Positions 48,778 to 60,904 of a stretch of 64,000 nt of DNA are shown one piece after another. Within the stretch, counting starts at the first letter, position 1; each line of letters begins with the position of its first letter. The position numbers were made by a program, and so were the translations under genes. Under the pieces are notes generated by a model. It saw nothing but the letters and a program-made list of their open reading frames with translations, searched no databases and had not been told where the DNA came from. The stretch lies in NCBI GenBank assembly GCA_023078555.1, contig CM041197.1, positions 3,134,501 to 3,198,500 of the forward strand. Reading direction: 5' to 3'. This DNA comes from Ulva prolifera. Its lineage: Eukaryota; Chlorophyta; Ulvophyceae; Ulvales; Ulvaceae.

Positions 48778-49119
48778 TTAAAATCTCCTGCACATAAGCA
48801 TTGAGGTGTCGTCGCGGTTCAGACCACAAGGCAGTTGGAACCTGTACAGTAGGAATATATTTGAATATGACTGGGGCAGAAGTACTTGCCTGCCGGGCGC
48901 ACTTTGCACCATGCTCTTACGGTGTTCGCTTGACAAGACGAGTACTCTTGGCTCGACTTGCACGTTGAGCTTTTTGAGGACGCCGTCTTTTCCCTTGAAC
49001 AGCCATTGCTTCGGTGTGTTGTGTTGCAATTGCTTCAGCATCTCGCTGGGCCTGCAGCAGCCGACTGTGAAAGATTGGTGTGGATCCATGCAGCTAGCCT
49101 GATGAAGGTCGCACAGCAA
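48778..49119 (-). CDS. possible terminal exon of gene 2 (minus), uncertain
   Basis: An open minus-strand frame containing EMLKQLQHNTPKQWLFKGKDGVLKKLNVQVEPRVLVLSSEHRKS. It would lie directly downstream of the acidic exon of gene 2. It does not match the basic C-terminus of the plus-strand homologue, and a plus-strand frame over the same bases is also open, so I hold it weakly. Confidence 0.25.
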   Translation of the reverse strand: MLCDLHQASCMDPHQSFTVGCCRPSEMLKQLQHNTPKQWLFKGKDGVLKKLNVQVEPRVLVLSSEHRKSMVQSAPGRQVLLPQSYSNIFLLYRFQLPCGLNRDDTSMLMCRRF

Positions 49120-49132
49120 ATTGATGCCTCAA

Positions 49133-51561
49133 TCAAAAGATAGTATAGCTCATCAGCACCTGGACGTTGCTCAAGTCATTGAGTGGTGTCTGCTCCGGCC
49201 CAGTCTCGACCTGGGCTTGCACAACAGATGCCTTGGCCGAGTGAAAGTGAAATTCATCATCTTCGGTTGCGTCTTCTTCAACTTGTGGTTCCTCTTCTGA
49301 GCTGCCTTCTGCTACAACAGGTGGTTCAATTGCAATCGCTCGGCGTTGTCGGCGGGCAGCTCTTGTGCTGGGCCCTGCAGTTTGTGTTGGCTCATCGGGC
49401 ACCGCAACTTCCTCTCCCGATCCTGTTCCGTCGTTGTCATTGTCCTCCCAATCCGCTCTGTCAATTTCTGCTGTAACTGTAGCCCCTGGCGGCAACGGGA
49501 CCGTCTCTTTCAAAACTGTGCAGTACTCCGTCAGCTCTGTGGGAGGCCTCATTGATGCAGCAGCAAATGTTGCCTCCTGCATCCAACCGGCCCTCCGTAC
49601 TCTGTCGCGGCAAAGGCGTAAAGATCATCTAGCAACATGAGCCACGAGGCAATGCGCACAGGCCAGCTACTAGTAAACATTACAGCTACAACAGCATGGA
49701 GGTGTTGATGAGACACACCACATACTTCCGCACGCTCGAAAGCATGTGGACTCCAATGACGCAATGGTATCCGCTCTTTGGTGCACTGATTTTCACTGCA
49801 TCTTCATCGCCCTGCTCGAGGAAGTCTGGTACCATGACTCTCCACACTGCGAATGGATGAGTATTGCGGAAGAGCTGCAGACCTGCAAATGTGTTCCCAC
49901 CACACGGAGCAAGCATGGCAGACATGGTCATGGTCTTGGGTTCGGTCCTGAGTGCACGGTCTTTCTGTTTCTCTGGATCGAGCACGTAACGGCCTTCTGC
50001 AGCGGGGCCATATGGACTGTCCGGAGTGGGATGGCCAGATGGACCCCACTCCACGCGCCACGCCTCTTCATGAATGATGTCCATGTCCTCGGACTCGATG
50101 ATGGCGGCCTCCTTCATTTGGATTGCGCCTAATGTCTCGCAAGTCTTCAATTCTGTTGTCCACTCGATCAACAAAGCTCGCAGGCCCTACAACATATGCC
50201 GCGATGAACAAGGGTACATCACAGCATGATGAAATAATACACGACGAGTGAGTGCGTGAAAAAACCTTTTTCAACTCCTCGGACTCAGTCAGCTTGAACA
50301 ATTCTATTTTCACTTTCTCGCGAAACTTCTTAGCTGGTTTGGCTGCTTGCTTCCCGAGGGTTTTGAAAATGGCACCTAGCTTGGACACGACGGCATCAAT
50401 CTCTGTAGCCGTGCATGACCATGGCTCCTTGGCAAGCAGCACAGCCAACTGATTGGCGGTGTCTTTGTGCTGTGCCCATGACAGGAACATCATGTACAGC
50501 GTTGGGCGTATTTTCCTGCCGTTGTCGGAGTCCATGGACTTACCTACCTTGTTCAATGCTGCCTGGACTTCGGTGGCCACAGCAGGCTTGAGCTCCTTCT
50601 TGCATCGGGCCTTGACGTATGTGTTTGTCAATTGGATTACTTCAGCTCTTGCATTTTTTGATTGCGGTGCCGTGTCGTAACTGGTCAATACCAGTGATGT
50701 CCTACAGATACACATTGGAGATGCAATGGTGCAGGTATGGCAGAGACGGGATTGATCCTTGTGTGGCAAATTCTAATCTATACACTGTCATCCAAGGGCT
50801 TTTCCGTTGCTGCTCATGCACAATACTATAGTATCGCACCTCCAAGAATGGATCCCGTCTCCATGCATCAATGGATTGCAATAACCGCCTCACTCGGGTG
50901 GACATCACGGACCCAAGCATTAGGGAAGGTCTGTCCAAGCAAACTTCGACGGGCAGGTACATGAGCATGTGCACGACCATTTCCGGAGTATTGTACGGCG
51001 CGAACATCTCCATGGCGCACTTTAGATCAAATTCTGCCTGTAGGCGACATATCAGCAATGTTGTAAAGTCGTGGTCGGAGAGTTATGACGTTGTGGTCAG
51101 ATAGTAACAACCAGTTGGGCGCGGCTAACCACGGGGCACTTAGTTGTCAGCTATCATACCTCAGTCGGAGTTCGTGTGGTTCTGCTGCTACGTGAAGTGC
51201 CGGCTTTCGCAGCCTGCTTCGCAGTGCTGGTAGACGTCGGGTCGTCGAGTGCGAAAGCACCAGTCCTGTCGATCCACTCACCTTTCCATATGGCCTCCTT
51301 TTCGTATGGTACACCATATAGCGCCCAGAAGATCTTCTTCAGAGTGTCATTCTTTAGAGATGTATACCCCAAGGCCGCGTGAAACTCCCTGTCGGTGATC
51401 TCCTCCACTTTGCGCTTGAAGTCGGCGAAAAGGTCGGTCAAATATTCATCGACAGTGTCGCCAGCGCTCTTTGCTAAAGTGAGACTGATCTGCTGGTCTC
51501 CGACCATAACCGTCAGGCATTCAAGTGAACGCACTAGGATGGGCTCAGGTTGCTCTGCCAT
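49133..51561 (-). CDS. second gene of the minus-strand CACTA-like element
   Basis: Homologue of 32868-35671. Exon 1 (51561 down to ~51160) starts MAEQPEPILVRSLECLTVMVGDQQISLTL and ends RTTRTPTE before gtatgatagc. The next exon (from ~51040) is AEFDLKCAMEMFAPYN, then a helical Lys-rich exon (NTYVKARCKKELKP, KSMDSDNGRKIRP, MMFLSWAQ). Further on are FRNTHPFAVWRVMVPDF and an acidic stretch, SEEEPQVEEDATEDDEF. Conservation of MAEQ, of FLSWAQ and of the DSDNGRKIR/DTDNSRKIR blocks between the two loci shows that this is a real gene under constraint, not random ORFs. Its function is unknown and its 3' end is unresolved. Confidence 0.6.
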
Positions 51562-52033
51562 TATACACTGTGCGCACTACACATAGAACGGTCTCCGCCA
51601 CTGTGGTCGTTCCGGGTCTGTAAAGAATTTTGAACTTTCGTACAGTCCCCGTGCAGTGGACAGGATTTTGAAATTGCTACGCAGCGGCGAACACACTTGT
51701 GGCCACGCAGCGACGTCGTGGCCAGCAGGATACAAGCAGTATGGGCAAATTAAGTTGTCCGGATTTCTCCCTAGCATCAGTGACAACAGCTGCCTTATTC
51801 AAATTGAATGCCGCATTGTACACGACGAACCGAGCAACTGTACACAGTCCGGCCATGGGCTTCAGTTTGGACCTTTGACAACACTCGCAGCCACACATAA
51901 CAGCAATGCACATCTGAAGCACTCAGTGCAGGAGACACAGGTGACACATCAAGCAGCTCAGAGATCAGGCAGACATAGTGGCAATGACGTGATGGAAGAC
52001 CATTGGTACACGGGCCTAAATATTTAAGCACAC

Positions 52034-55000
52034 TCAAGAAGTCTCCTCAAGCACATCATACACTTCCATCACCCCGGTGACCTGCAGATCCCTTCTGCCG
52101 TGATACCCCATCTTGCTCAAGGTCATGAATGTATCACCGAAAATCTTGTCGTGTATGAACACGCATGGGCAGTGGATCTGCCTCAAAAAAATGCAGTAGG
52201 ACCGCCCCTTCCCCTTCTGCTTCGGACTCAGGTGCATTGCCCGTGGCACAGAGCAGGCACCCGTTGACGGATCATCGTTGTACTCGGTCTCCAGGCCTGC
52301 ACCCCTCCGAACGGGAAGATGCTCCCACAGAGTGCCAACCGCAACTCTAGCTTCATCATTTACCCAGTCCATCTTCTTGCGACGTATCAACAGAATTTGT
52401 TTGATATGCATGACGCAGTGGTTGTGCCCTCTCGCAGACCGGAATGGGACATACACGTACTGGTCAGTGTGCTCCCTTCCATGGGCGTGGCAGCCATCGT
52501 GCGTTCGCACAATCCAGGCCCCAGATTGGATCGTAGCAGAGTCTGAACACCACACCGTGGCCATCTCATTGTCTTTATGCTCAATCTTACCTGTACCTCT
52601 GTTGAAGGTGCCCTTAATGTGTTTCCTGGTTAATCGCCCAGCAATGGCCAAAGGTCCTTGCACCTGGTGACACTGACTTGCCCGCTGTGGCATCATCTCG
52701 TCGAGAACCTCCACAAACCTGGTGACCTACAGCATACCGACAATAATGAGTGGGTGTTCATCGAGGTCTGTGACAAATGTATACACAATCACAGTTACAC
52801 AATCACTGTGTTGTGCACACGGCAGGTGTACACGGTATCGTAGGAGTGGAAGTTGGGATTTCTTAGCCTAATGGACCAACACGGGTGTGTCGGTGGCAGT
52901 GATATACCTCCTGCTGCCATAGAATGCGCAATTGCAATGCCCAGCTACACCATAGACGATGCAGTCGCCGGACTCAGGAGGTATATCACTGCCACCGACA
53001 CACCCGTGTTGGTCCATTAGGCTAAGAAATCCCAACTTCCACTCCTACGATACCGTGTACACCTGCCGTGTGCACAACACTGTGAAACAGCCAACTGCCC
53101 AAAGTACCGAAGCTCACACGCACAACCAAAAGCCCAATTCACATGCAGACAGTAATACACGTACATGGATGCCTACAAATACTCGTAAATGTGAGCATGC
53201 ATGGATTGGGAGAACTCACCTCGTCACGGTCTTCTCCGGTGTGGGCGTTGATCATCTGATGCAAAGCAGAGCCGTAGACGTCACCTGAGTCCTGGGGGCG
53301 ACGGGCCTGTGGTGGCCTGACCCTGTTCAACGGCTCGTCCACATTGAAATTCTGGTTCTTCAAGATGCGCAGTCCCATTTGGGTCAGGCACACTGCCGCA
53401 GACGCTTGAGGTGCTCTCACAGTGGCATGGCCCTGGATGTATCGCTTTGTCCACCGCACAAGCCGCTCGCCGAAGTCCTCTCGCAAGAAAGCCCCTGGAA
53501 GAGTCGCAAGTATATGGGGGGGGATGTGAGCAAAACAACGGTGAGTCAAGCAAGTGAGCAGCTTCCCTCCCAAATGCTTCTCTGAGTACTCGGCAAACTG
53601 GAATATTTCACGCTGAGCTGCAAGAACTTGCTCACTGGTGTGTTGACCTGGCCGGTAATGCAAAAAATAGAGAGCGTAAGTCCGCAAATGCGCCCACATC
53701 TTCAAAATGCCAGCGTGTATCTCTTCGCGGAAGTGCCAAAAAGTTATGGCTCCCGTGATCTCCAGGAAGGTGTTGCATTCCTCAAATAACCACTGGGATA
53801 TCTTGACTCTGCAGTTCATCACGCAGACGTCGCATCAGATGTCACACTGACCTACTGAACCCAACTGGGTTCATGCAAGCACAATACATTCGACCGGATC
53901 ATGATGCAGTACATTGTGGTGACCTTACTCAAGTATGCCTTGGATTCTCCGATTGTACGCGCTGGGATACTGTATCATCTTCATGTAACTGTCCATCCGA
54001 AGCTGCAGAGCGGCAGAGAGGCAGAAATACTCTCCATCAACCTTTATGGGGTTTCCGGTGTTGCAAATGAACACCAGGAAATTACGCAGAAGGGCATATA
54101 GGATGGTGTGAGACATAGGTTCCACGAATGTTGTGGGGAAGCTGCACACACGGATTTTTGGCGGAGGTACTATTAGGTGAATACTAATAGGACAGGCATG
54201 GACACACGCATACGAATACGTTTGCATGCGGTGTTGCTGCGCACTCGTAACCAAGAAGGCCGGATCCTTGGAAGGGATTGATTCCTCTCGATCCGAGGTG
54301 CTTGTGTGCAGTGTTGGCAACATCGTGGCGACGACGCCACGTGGCAGCACAATCTGTGCAGCAAGCGGAGCAGTATAGTGATGGTGTCAACGTTGCTCAT
54401 TGACGCAGGGCAAACTTTACGCAGATAATCCTAACCAATATTATGGCCACTAACCAGAGCAGCGGATACACCAATTGACTTGGTTGAATTCGTGTAAGGT
54501 GCAGTGGAGGCTACACACACCTCTGCTCAATAGGATCTGTTCCCTGGAGTTTGGATCCGCTCCCAAGGCCCCACCACCACGAGCATCCACAGGAAGGGGA
54601 TGGGCAGCAAGCGCGGTCTGACTGTCTTCCTCTGCAGCCTGGCTGCGGATGCGATGCTTCTCGTCTGTGATGACCACGCGCTCCAGAGCTGCTTGATCAG
54701 GCTCACCGTCCACACCAAATTGGATCATCTCGGCCGTCCATTTCTATAGTGTATGGCGATGTCAGCAACATCGTCTACTCAGGGCCCCCGAATAGGTACG
54801 CACAGGTAACTGAACCACAACAGCATAACAACAACCCATGACAACCCTGGCGAGCATACCTTCGATTCAGCATCAAAGAGGAGGACCGGACATGGGGATG
54901 AATACCCCATGAAAGCTGTCCAATTCAATTCGATACCACTGGGTAGTAAACGGAATCCCCGAATGCCACACTTATCACAGCCACTCTTCCCGGTGTGGCC

Positions 55001-57302
55001 AGTGGTAAGAGCCCATCCGCGTCTTGCGGGTGTGTCAGCAAAGGCAAACACGAGGACAGGGTACACGTATCGCCAGCTGTTGCGATGGCTATCCCAGACC
55101 CTGATCGGGGTCCCCTTGACTCGGATGTTGCCTGTGAAGGCAGCACTTGCGGACAATGCACACCGGTGAAACATGCCGCCCAACATACAGTGCACCACAT
55201 GCAGATTAAAATAGGCGAGAGCATCACCTTCAGCATCAGTGTCGGTGGACACCTCATGATCCTTGAACTGCTTCAGTATAATATGTGTGATCTGGGTGAG
55301 ACATGTTGGCTCCTTGACTCCGCCAATGTATGCCAAGGGGAAACAAGCGAGATCGGTATTGCAAAGAAAACCTGGTAGATCGATACACTTCAGCCCCACT
55401 ACAGTCGTGGTGGCGCGGCCATGGCCATGCAGTTGCACTCCGTCGATGAACAAGGCAAACAAGAGAGTAAGTGTTTCGCCGTCACCTGTCGCCACCTCAT
55501 CCGTTGGGTCGGGGTCCACGATATCTCCATCCGAGGCTGTCTCCTCGTTGATGGCGGGCTGAGTAGAGGGACCGGCGCAGGCTGGGGTATCAGCATCTTC
55601 CGTGGCGATATGGGCATCTTGTGCACATGCAGCCTGCTCTTGACTGTCGAGCGCCGACAATGCCCTCCCATGTGCCTTGTCAATCCGCTGGTAGAAAGGC
55701 GAATCAAGCATAGCATGGGTACGTGTCCCGGCAAATCTGGCGAACATGGGCTCCCCAAACAAGTGGTTTATCACATCTTTCAGGTTCAATACATATGCAC
55801 TGCACGCAATACACCAGGATCTCATCCATCAACTGCTAAAAGCACAACATGCAATAGACATGCATTTACACCAGCTACTGCAAGGGATGTCATGCGGAGG
55901 ACACAAGCACCGATTCTGGACTCACCTGCGAACAGGGTGCACCTGTTTGTTCCGTGTCCGGTACCTTAGGTTACCGCAAGTCGGACATCTCTCGCCAGCT
56001 CTGAGGCGCCTCTCCGACATCGGTAGTTGCTTGCCATAGACATGAGGACACTGTCCATTGTCACACATGTCGTATGTGTACTCATCCGTACCTTGCAGAC
56101 ACAGCACTCCCCGTATAATGTGTTCTGACCTACACAGATTTGCAACTGAAGCCATAACAAAGCCGTGGGCCCAAACGAGGGGTCAAAGTGTGGTGTTAAA
56201 TAGGCAAGGGACATCATAGGTTGTTTCGAACCAAGACAGGGGCAAAGGTGGAATGGACAAATCATACCTAGGCATTAGATTGTTAGTCACGGGGAGCATC
56301 CCACCGGAAGCCAGCATCCGGCAGATCATGTCAAGGCAGTATGACGTCATATTGCCCCTCATCTTCAGCCACGTCATACAGTAGCACGCTTGCAAGACCG
56401 TGACCGTACTACCTGGAGCAATCGTCTTATTTCTATTATCCTGGTACCATCTAATTGAAAATTGGCGCGGCGAAGGTGTATCTGTGGCCTCTTGTTGGGA
56501 TTTCTGAAGCATCATTCGGTCCCGCAGCTCGGCAATGACCACTTCCTCTGCATCATTGCCTTCAGCATGCATACCATGCTGCCGAGCAGCTTGCAGCAGT
56601 GTATGGTCGTCATGGTCTTGTCCGCCTCGCAAGCGCAACTCCTCCACTGCCAGGCGTAGCCAGGTAGCAAGATCCTGCATATAGGAGAGCAACATGAGGC
56701 TGCATGGCACGCCGTGACCCTTTGACAAGCTGCAACACAATGTACTCAGCATAGCATCAGAACAAACACCATGTCCAAGGCCACACCGGTGTTTCACATC
56801 CTGCCTCACAACTGTCATGGAACAGGAGTTCAGGCGACTGATCAGGCTGTACGTAACGCTCTAGCGTTAATGAAGCAGCTACTGCAGCAGACACCCCGGT
56901 AGTGGAAGGAAGAGATGGCAAGAGACTTTCTGGCGGGGCAAAAAGTCGCCCACAATTCTCCATTTCACTACTCTGGCCATGGTCGTTCTCCGGCAGGCAG
57001 TCGTTCTGTGGAGGCGTAGACCTGCGTTCTGACGACCCAACAATTCCCTCGGCAGAAGGGGACTTCGGGTTTTTGGTAGCACACTCCTCTGTATCATCAT
57101 CGTCAGATACAGTCACCAATGGTGGTGTAATGCAGCGACGTTTACCGCGAGCCACTTTGTCGGCGTGCTTGATGTGAGACCACACCAGCAGGTGCGCGGC
57201 GAGATTGTGGCGGTCAGAGATAGGGATTCCACAGGGCGCGCACCACCACCTACCGTCTGCAAGTTCTACGAAATCATCTTGTGCCAATCGCTTATTTTGC
57301 AT
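52034..57302 (-). CDS. Tnp2-like CACTA transposase gene, multi-exon
   Basis: Diverged homologue of 25822-31187. It starts near MQNKRLAQDDFVELADGRWWC with a C2H2 finger of the same spacing (C-x2-C-x12-H-x5-H); an upstream ATG in the same frame is possible. Then come a helical exon (DLATWLRLAVEELRLRGG) missing in part from the other copy, the Cys knuckle MCDNGQC...RCPTCGNLRY (56140-55930) and the core exon (55825-54855) with LFIDGVQLHGHG, CIDLPGFLCNTDL and DTPARRGWALTTGHTGKSGCDKCGI. The C-terminal exons are at 54728-54530, 54390-54240, 54150-53930, 53822-53222 (WLFEECNTFLEITGA, GERLVRWTKRYIQGHA) and 52725-52034, ending DVLEETS. No LINE tail interrupts it, so it is the better candidate for a working transposase. 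Exon borders are estimates. Confidence 0.75.
52804..53084. repeat. foldback element: 110-bp inverted repeat with 61-bp loop
   Basis: The left arm (52804-52913) and right arm (52975-53084) are reverse complements; in my comparison they differ at one position, near 52807. The ends read CACTGTGTTGTG and CACAACACTGTG. It lies in the transposase intron between the exons ending ~53222 and starting ~52725. I see no clear TSD. Transcribed with the gene, it would form a long RNA hairpin. Confidence 0.93.
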
Positions 57303-58336
57303 AACAAGTGTTGGACATGTATTGATCAAGCTCCACACTAGCGAAACGGCAAGCACAATGGCGATCATCTTGCCAACACGGACTGTGGAAGACACGTCCA
57401 GCGCGACTGCATTGTTTTGAGAAGATGGCGGCCACTCCAAACCAAGCGTGCGTAAACGGATGGAGTTATGACAGCGTTGTGGCGGTAGTGCCAACATTTC
57501 AAGGGTGCGTCAGCTCGTGTTTATTCTGTGCGTCCATCATGGCGAGTCTTCCAAATACAGATTGGTCAGAGAACGAAGTATACTCTGTCAACAAACTCGA
57601 GACTTCACGGCGACGAGCCATCCATCGGCCAAGTACGCGCAAGGCACACCTCGAGACTGCTCACTCATAACCAAGGCGCACCTGCTGGGTGAGCTACGCG
57701 TGGTGACCCAACACACCAAGAAGCATGATACCACATTCCAACTTATGTATAATGACTCCAACGACACCTTCATTCGTGTCGCATCATTCCAACAGGATTC
57801 GGACCATTGCAGGCCCCGTCCCAGTGTCTGTAATAGACTGACTCACCCACATTCAGCGCACCCAAGGCCTTGGAGCACCCACCGGGTGAGCAGGATAGGA
57901 GCCTGTTGGCCTGCAAAACCGGTCCATGGCTGTCACAGGGATGCCAACCACACCAGTGAGCTCTAGCACCACTCTACAGCACAACTACGCCTTCAGATCA
58001 CCGAAACCCGCAATTTTCGAGAAGTTACGAGTTGGCTCACCCCAGTTTAGCCCACCTCGACATGTAGCGCACCTGGGTGTGCAAGTGTGCCGTAGGACCT
58101 GTGCCACTGCCATCAATGCATGCATCCTCCCCTGACACAATTAGCTGCAGCCACTTGGCAGGTGAACACATGAGTCCTCTATTGTGTGTGTGTCAAGAGG
58201 ACAGGGTCTGCACAGGTCTGGGGAGGCAGGTGCTGCATGCAGTGGCACAGGTGTGATGGGCACTCTACAAGCAAGGGGCTGTGCTCTTGCTCAGCAAGAA
58301 AGACTCCTGCTGTGATCCTCCTCACTCATCTGAATC

Positions 58337-58450
58337 GTAAGTTACACATATCTGGCCATTGTATGGCAAAGCAAACAGACAACATCAAGCCAACCCAGCG
58401 AACGGCCGCCACACCAGCAACCACAAGAAAGCATCACAGCAAAAAACCCC
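58337..58450 (-). mobile_element. reverse LINE tail
   Basis: Reverse tail from cgtaagttacac to aaaaaaccccac, gtctgtttgc-type at its 3' end. It is followed at once by a diverged forward tail, so it is part of an inverted pair. Confidence 0.82.
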
Positions 58451-58454
58451 ACGT

Positions 58455-58565
58455 TCTAGTGGTTTCTCGTGTGGCGGCCGCTCGCTTGGCTTGTTAGCTT
58501 GTAGTGTGTGTTAGCTTGATGTATTGATTTGCTTTGCCATACGATGGCCCGGTATGTGTAACTTG
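58455..58565 (+). mobile_element. diverged forward LINE tail
   Basis: gtggtttctcgtgtggcggccgctcgc... to gctttgccatacgatggccc and gtgtaacttgag. It differs from the other tails at many sites and carries an extra ttagcttgtagtgtgtg segment, so it is older or from another subfamily. Confidence 0.7.
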
Positions 58566-60418
58566 AGCTCCAGAAGAGGAACCTTCTGATGAGTCCGCCG
58601 TGCAACCCGTCATGCCACGGCGCAATCCTCCGCGCAAACGGCAGCCACCTCAGGATCCTTATCGGCAATTCATGCACGGTCTCCCACGCAACGCCCATGT
58701 GAATTTTCGGCTGTAGGGCTCGCTCCTGAGCCCTTGACCATTGAAGCAGCACTTGCTGGACCTGAAGCGCCGTTTTGGCAAGTTGCAGCTGATGAGGAGT
58801 ACAATTCTCTCGTGTCAATGCATGCGTGGGAACTCATGGCAGTGCCACGTGACAAAAAGGCCATTCCATCCAAATGGGTGTTCAAGAGGAAGTTGAACGC
58901 AGATGGTTCAATTGAGCGCTACAAAGCGCGCCTTGTGATCAAAGGCTTCTTTCAAAAACCTGGAGTAGACTACAATGCAGTTTTTTCTCCAGTTGTGTGT
59001 GCAAGCACAGTCCGCCTGTTCTTCTCTATCGTGGCAAGCTTCGATCTCGAGTGCCATGCCATTGATATAAAAAATGCCTTTATCCAGGGCGATCTAGAAG
59101 AGCAGATATTCATGCAACAGCCATCGGGATATGATGATAACACAGGCCGTGATTGTCTCTTGAACAAGAGTCTGTATGGCCTCAAGCAGGCTCCACGTGT
59201 GTGGAACAAGCTGCTCTCAGCCCACATTGTCTTCCTGGGATTTGTCCAGAACAAGAGCGATGGTGCATTGTTCATGTTGTTCTCTGAGCAACTCGGCTTT
59301 GTCCTCCTCCTCTGTTATGTGGACGACATTCAGATTGCTGCCAAGAAATTGAGCAGCGTTCAGAAGATCAAGCAAGCAAACTTGCTTAAATTCCCTGGGA
59401 AAGATCTGGGTGAGTCAAAGTTCTTCCTGCAAATGTCAATTCAACGAAGTCGCCAACAGAAGCTTGTCTACTTAAAGCAGCAACGCCACATTGAAAAGCT
59501 GATTGATGAGCACAATCTTCAAGATGCATGGCCAGTGTCAATCCCAATGATCGTCAATGTATATAAAGACCCATTAGGTCAAACAATCACAGATCCAACC
59601 ACCATTTCGCAGTACAAGTCTATTGTGGGAGCTCTTCTCCACATTGCCAACCACACCAGGCCAGATATTTGTGGTTGGTTGTTCTCTGGGGTTTTTGGTT
59701 GTGTTGCTTTCTTGTGGTTGCTGGTGTGGCGGCCGGTCGCTGGGTTGGCTTGATGTTGTCTGTTTGCTTTGCCATACAATGGCCAGATATGTGTAACTTG
59801 ATTGACACCAGGCCAGATGTTGCGTTCGCTGTCTCCTACCTGGCCAGATTTACTGCTCAGCCAACATGCAGCACCTTTGCTAGGCTGAAAGATGTTCTGC
59901 TATACCTGCATGGCACTGCTTCCTATAGCTTGAGACTAGAAGGCCCTGAATGTGCATTGCATGGTTTCTGTTATTCTGACGGGGCTGGTTGTATGTATAC
60001 AAGGAAATCGACGACATGATTCATTGTGAAGTGTGGCATAGGTAGCATTGTCTGGAAGTTTTCCAAGCAGGCCATCGTGAGTCGCTCATCATCAGAAGTA
60101 GAATACATAGCAGCTGAAGGGATTGCAAAAGAAGTACAGTATCTGTACGACATGGCTCCTCAAGTGGGCCTTCCTCCCGCTTGTATACCAATAGGGATTG
60201 ACAACAGGGCAGCGAAGAGTTTAATTGAAGATCCACTTTCAGCTGCCCGGACTAAGCACATAGAAATTGTTTTCCATCTTGTGAGAGAGAAGGTGAAGCG
60301 ACAGCAGATGAGATTCATACCAGTTCCAACAGCTGACAATCCAGCTGATGTTTTAACGAAGCCACTGTCGCAACAGATGTTTGAGAAGCATCGCCAGACG
60401 CTTGGCGTTGTGCCCTAG
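58566..60418 (+). pseudogene. copia B copy 3: integrase tail, RT and RNase H
   Basis: Begins in the linker (EEPSDESAVQPVMPRRNPPRKRQPPQDPYRQFMHGLPRNAHVNFRL, then TAG at 58714-58716). RT follows in the -1 frame: GLAPEPLTIEAALAGPEAPFWQ, WVFKRKLNADGSIERYKARL, AIDIKNAFIQGDL, NKSLYGLKQAPRVWNKLL, LLCYVDDIQIAAKK. A LINE tail splits HTRPD/VAFAVS (59667-59805). In RNase H the sequence reads YSDGAGC where other copies have CDSDWAGC, and a TGA follows RKSTT (60017-60019). The frame then continues to QTLGVVP with TAG at 60416-60418. The copy is inactive. Confidence 0.9.
59667..59805 (+). mobile_element. LINE tail in copia B copy 3
   Basis: Starts atttgtggttggttg-like sequence and ends gtgtaacttgattga. 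TSD caccaggccagat (59654-59666, 59806-59818). Confidence 0.93.
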
Positions 60419-60430
60419 ACTATGGGGGCG

Positions 60431-60643
60431 TGTTGAGAGAAGTGTGTTTAGCCTAGTGCTGAGCGCCCGCTGAGTAGACATGCTGACTCGCGCTGACTCG
60501 TGCTGAGTCAATGTAGCGGCTAATGCGTATCATGCAGCAACAGTGTGCTAGTGGTCATGACTGTGGGATATTGATCTGCATATAGTGTAGCTGTAGTTAG
60601 TGAGCATCACAGAGTGCTTGCTAACGACCCACATGTCGTGACA
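60431..60643 (+). mobile_element. copia family B LTR, short form (213 bp)
   Basis: Identical in plan to 39096-39407 but stops at the inner end repeat (cccacatgtcgtgaca), where a reverse copia-A fragment begins. It is the copia-B counterpart of the short copia-A LTR at 42801. Confidence 0.88.
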
Positions 60644-60645
60644 TC

Positions 60646-60900
60646 CATCACTCTTGCTCTGAACAAATCCCAGAAACACGAAGTAGGCCGTGATAGTCTT
60701 GTTCCACACACGTGGAGCCTGCTTCAGCCCATACAAGCTCTTGTTGAGCATTCAAACCTGACCTGAGTCATCATCATACCCATCTGGCTGCGTCATGAAG
60801 ATCTTCTCTTCAACGGCTCCTTGGATGAATGCATTCTTGATGTCGATGGAATGACACACAAGATCAAAAGAGGCAACATGTTGTGAGATACATCTCACTG
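60646..60900 (-). pseudogene. copia A fragment, RT core
   Basis: On the minus strand it reads HVASFDLVCHSIDIKNAFIQGAVEEKIFMTQPDGYDDDSGQV, then an in-frame TGA where copia A at 41479 has a Cys codon, then MLNKSLYGLKQAPRVWNKTITAYFVFLGFVQSKSDG. It was the target of copia B copy 3. Confidence 0.88.
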
Positions 60901-60904
60901 TCAA

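Larger units (their letters stand above)
47041..58330 (-). mobile_element. second CACTA-like element, opposite orientation, borders uncertain
   Basis: It contains diverged homologues of both genes of 23763-38728, in the same relative order but on the minus strand, plus subterminal gggtgag/ggtgcgc motifs on both sides. The left edge reads CACTAGTAGGTGTG, which suits a CACTA terminus. I could not find its inverted partner on the right, where reverse and forward LINE tails obscure the junction. A ~60-bp sequence (gtgtcaagaggacagggtc...) occurs near both edges in direct orientation (47050, 58187). Confidence 0.65.
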
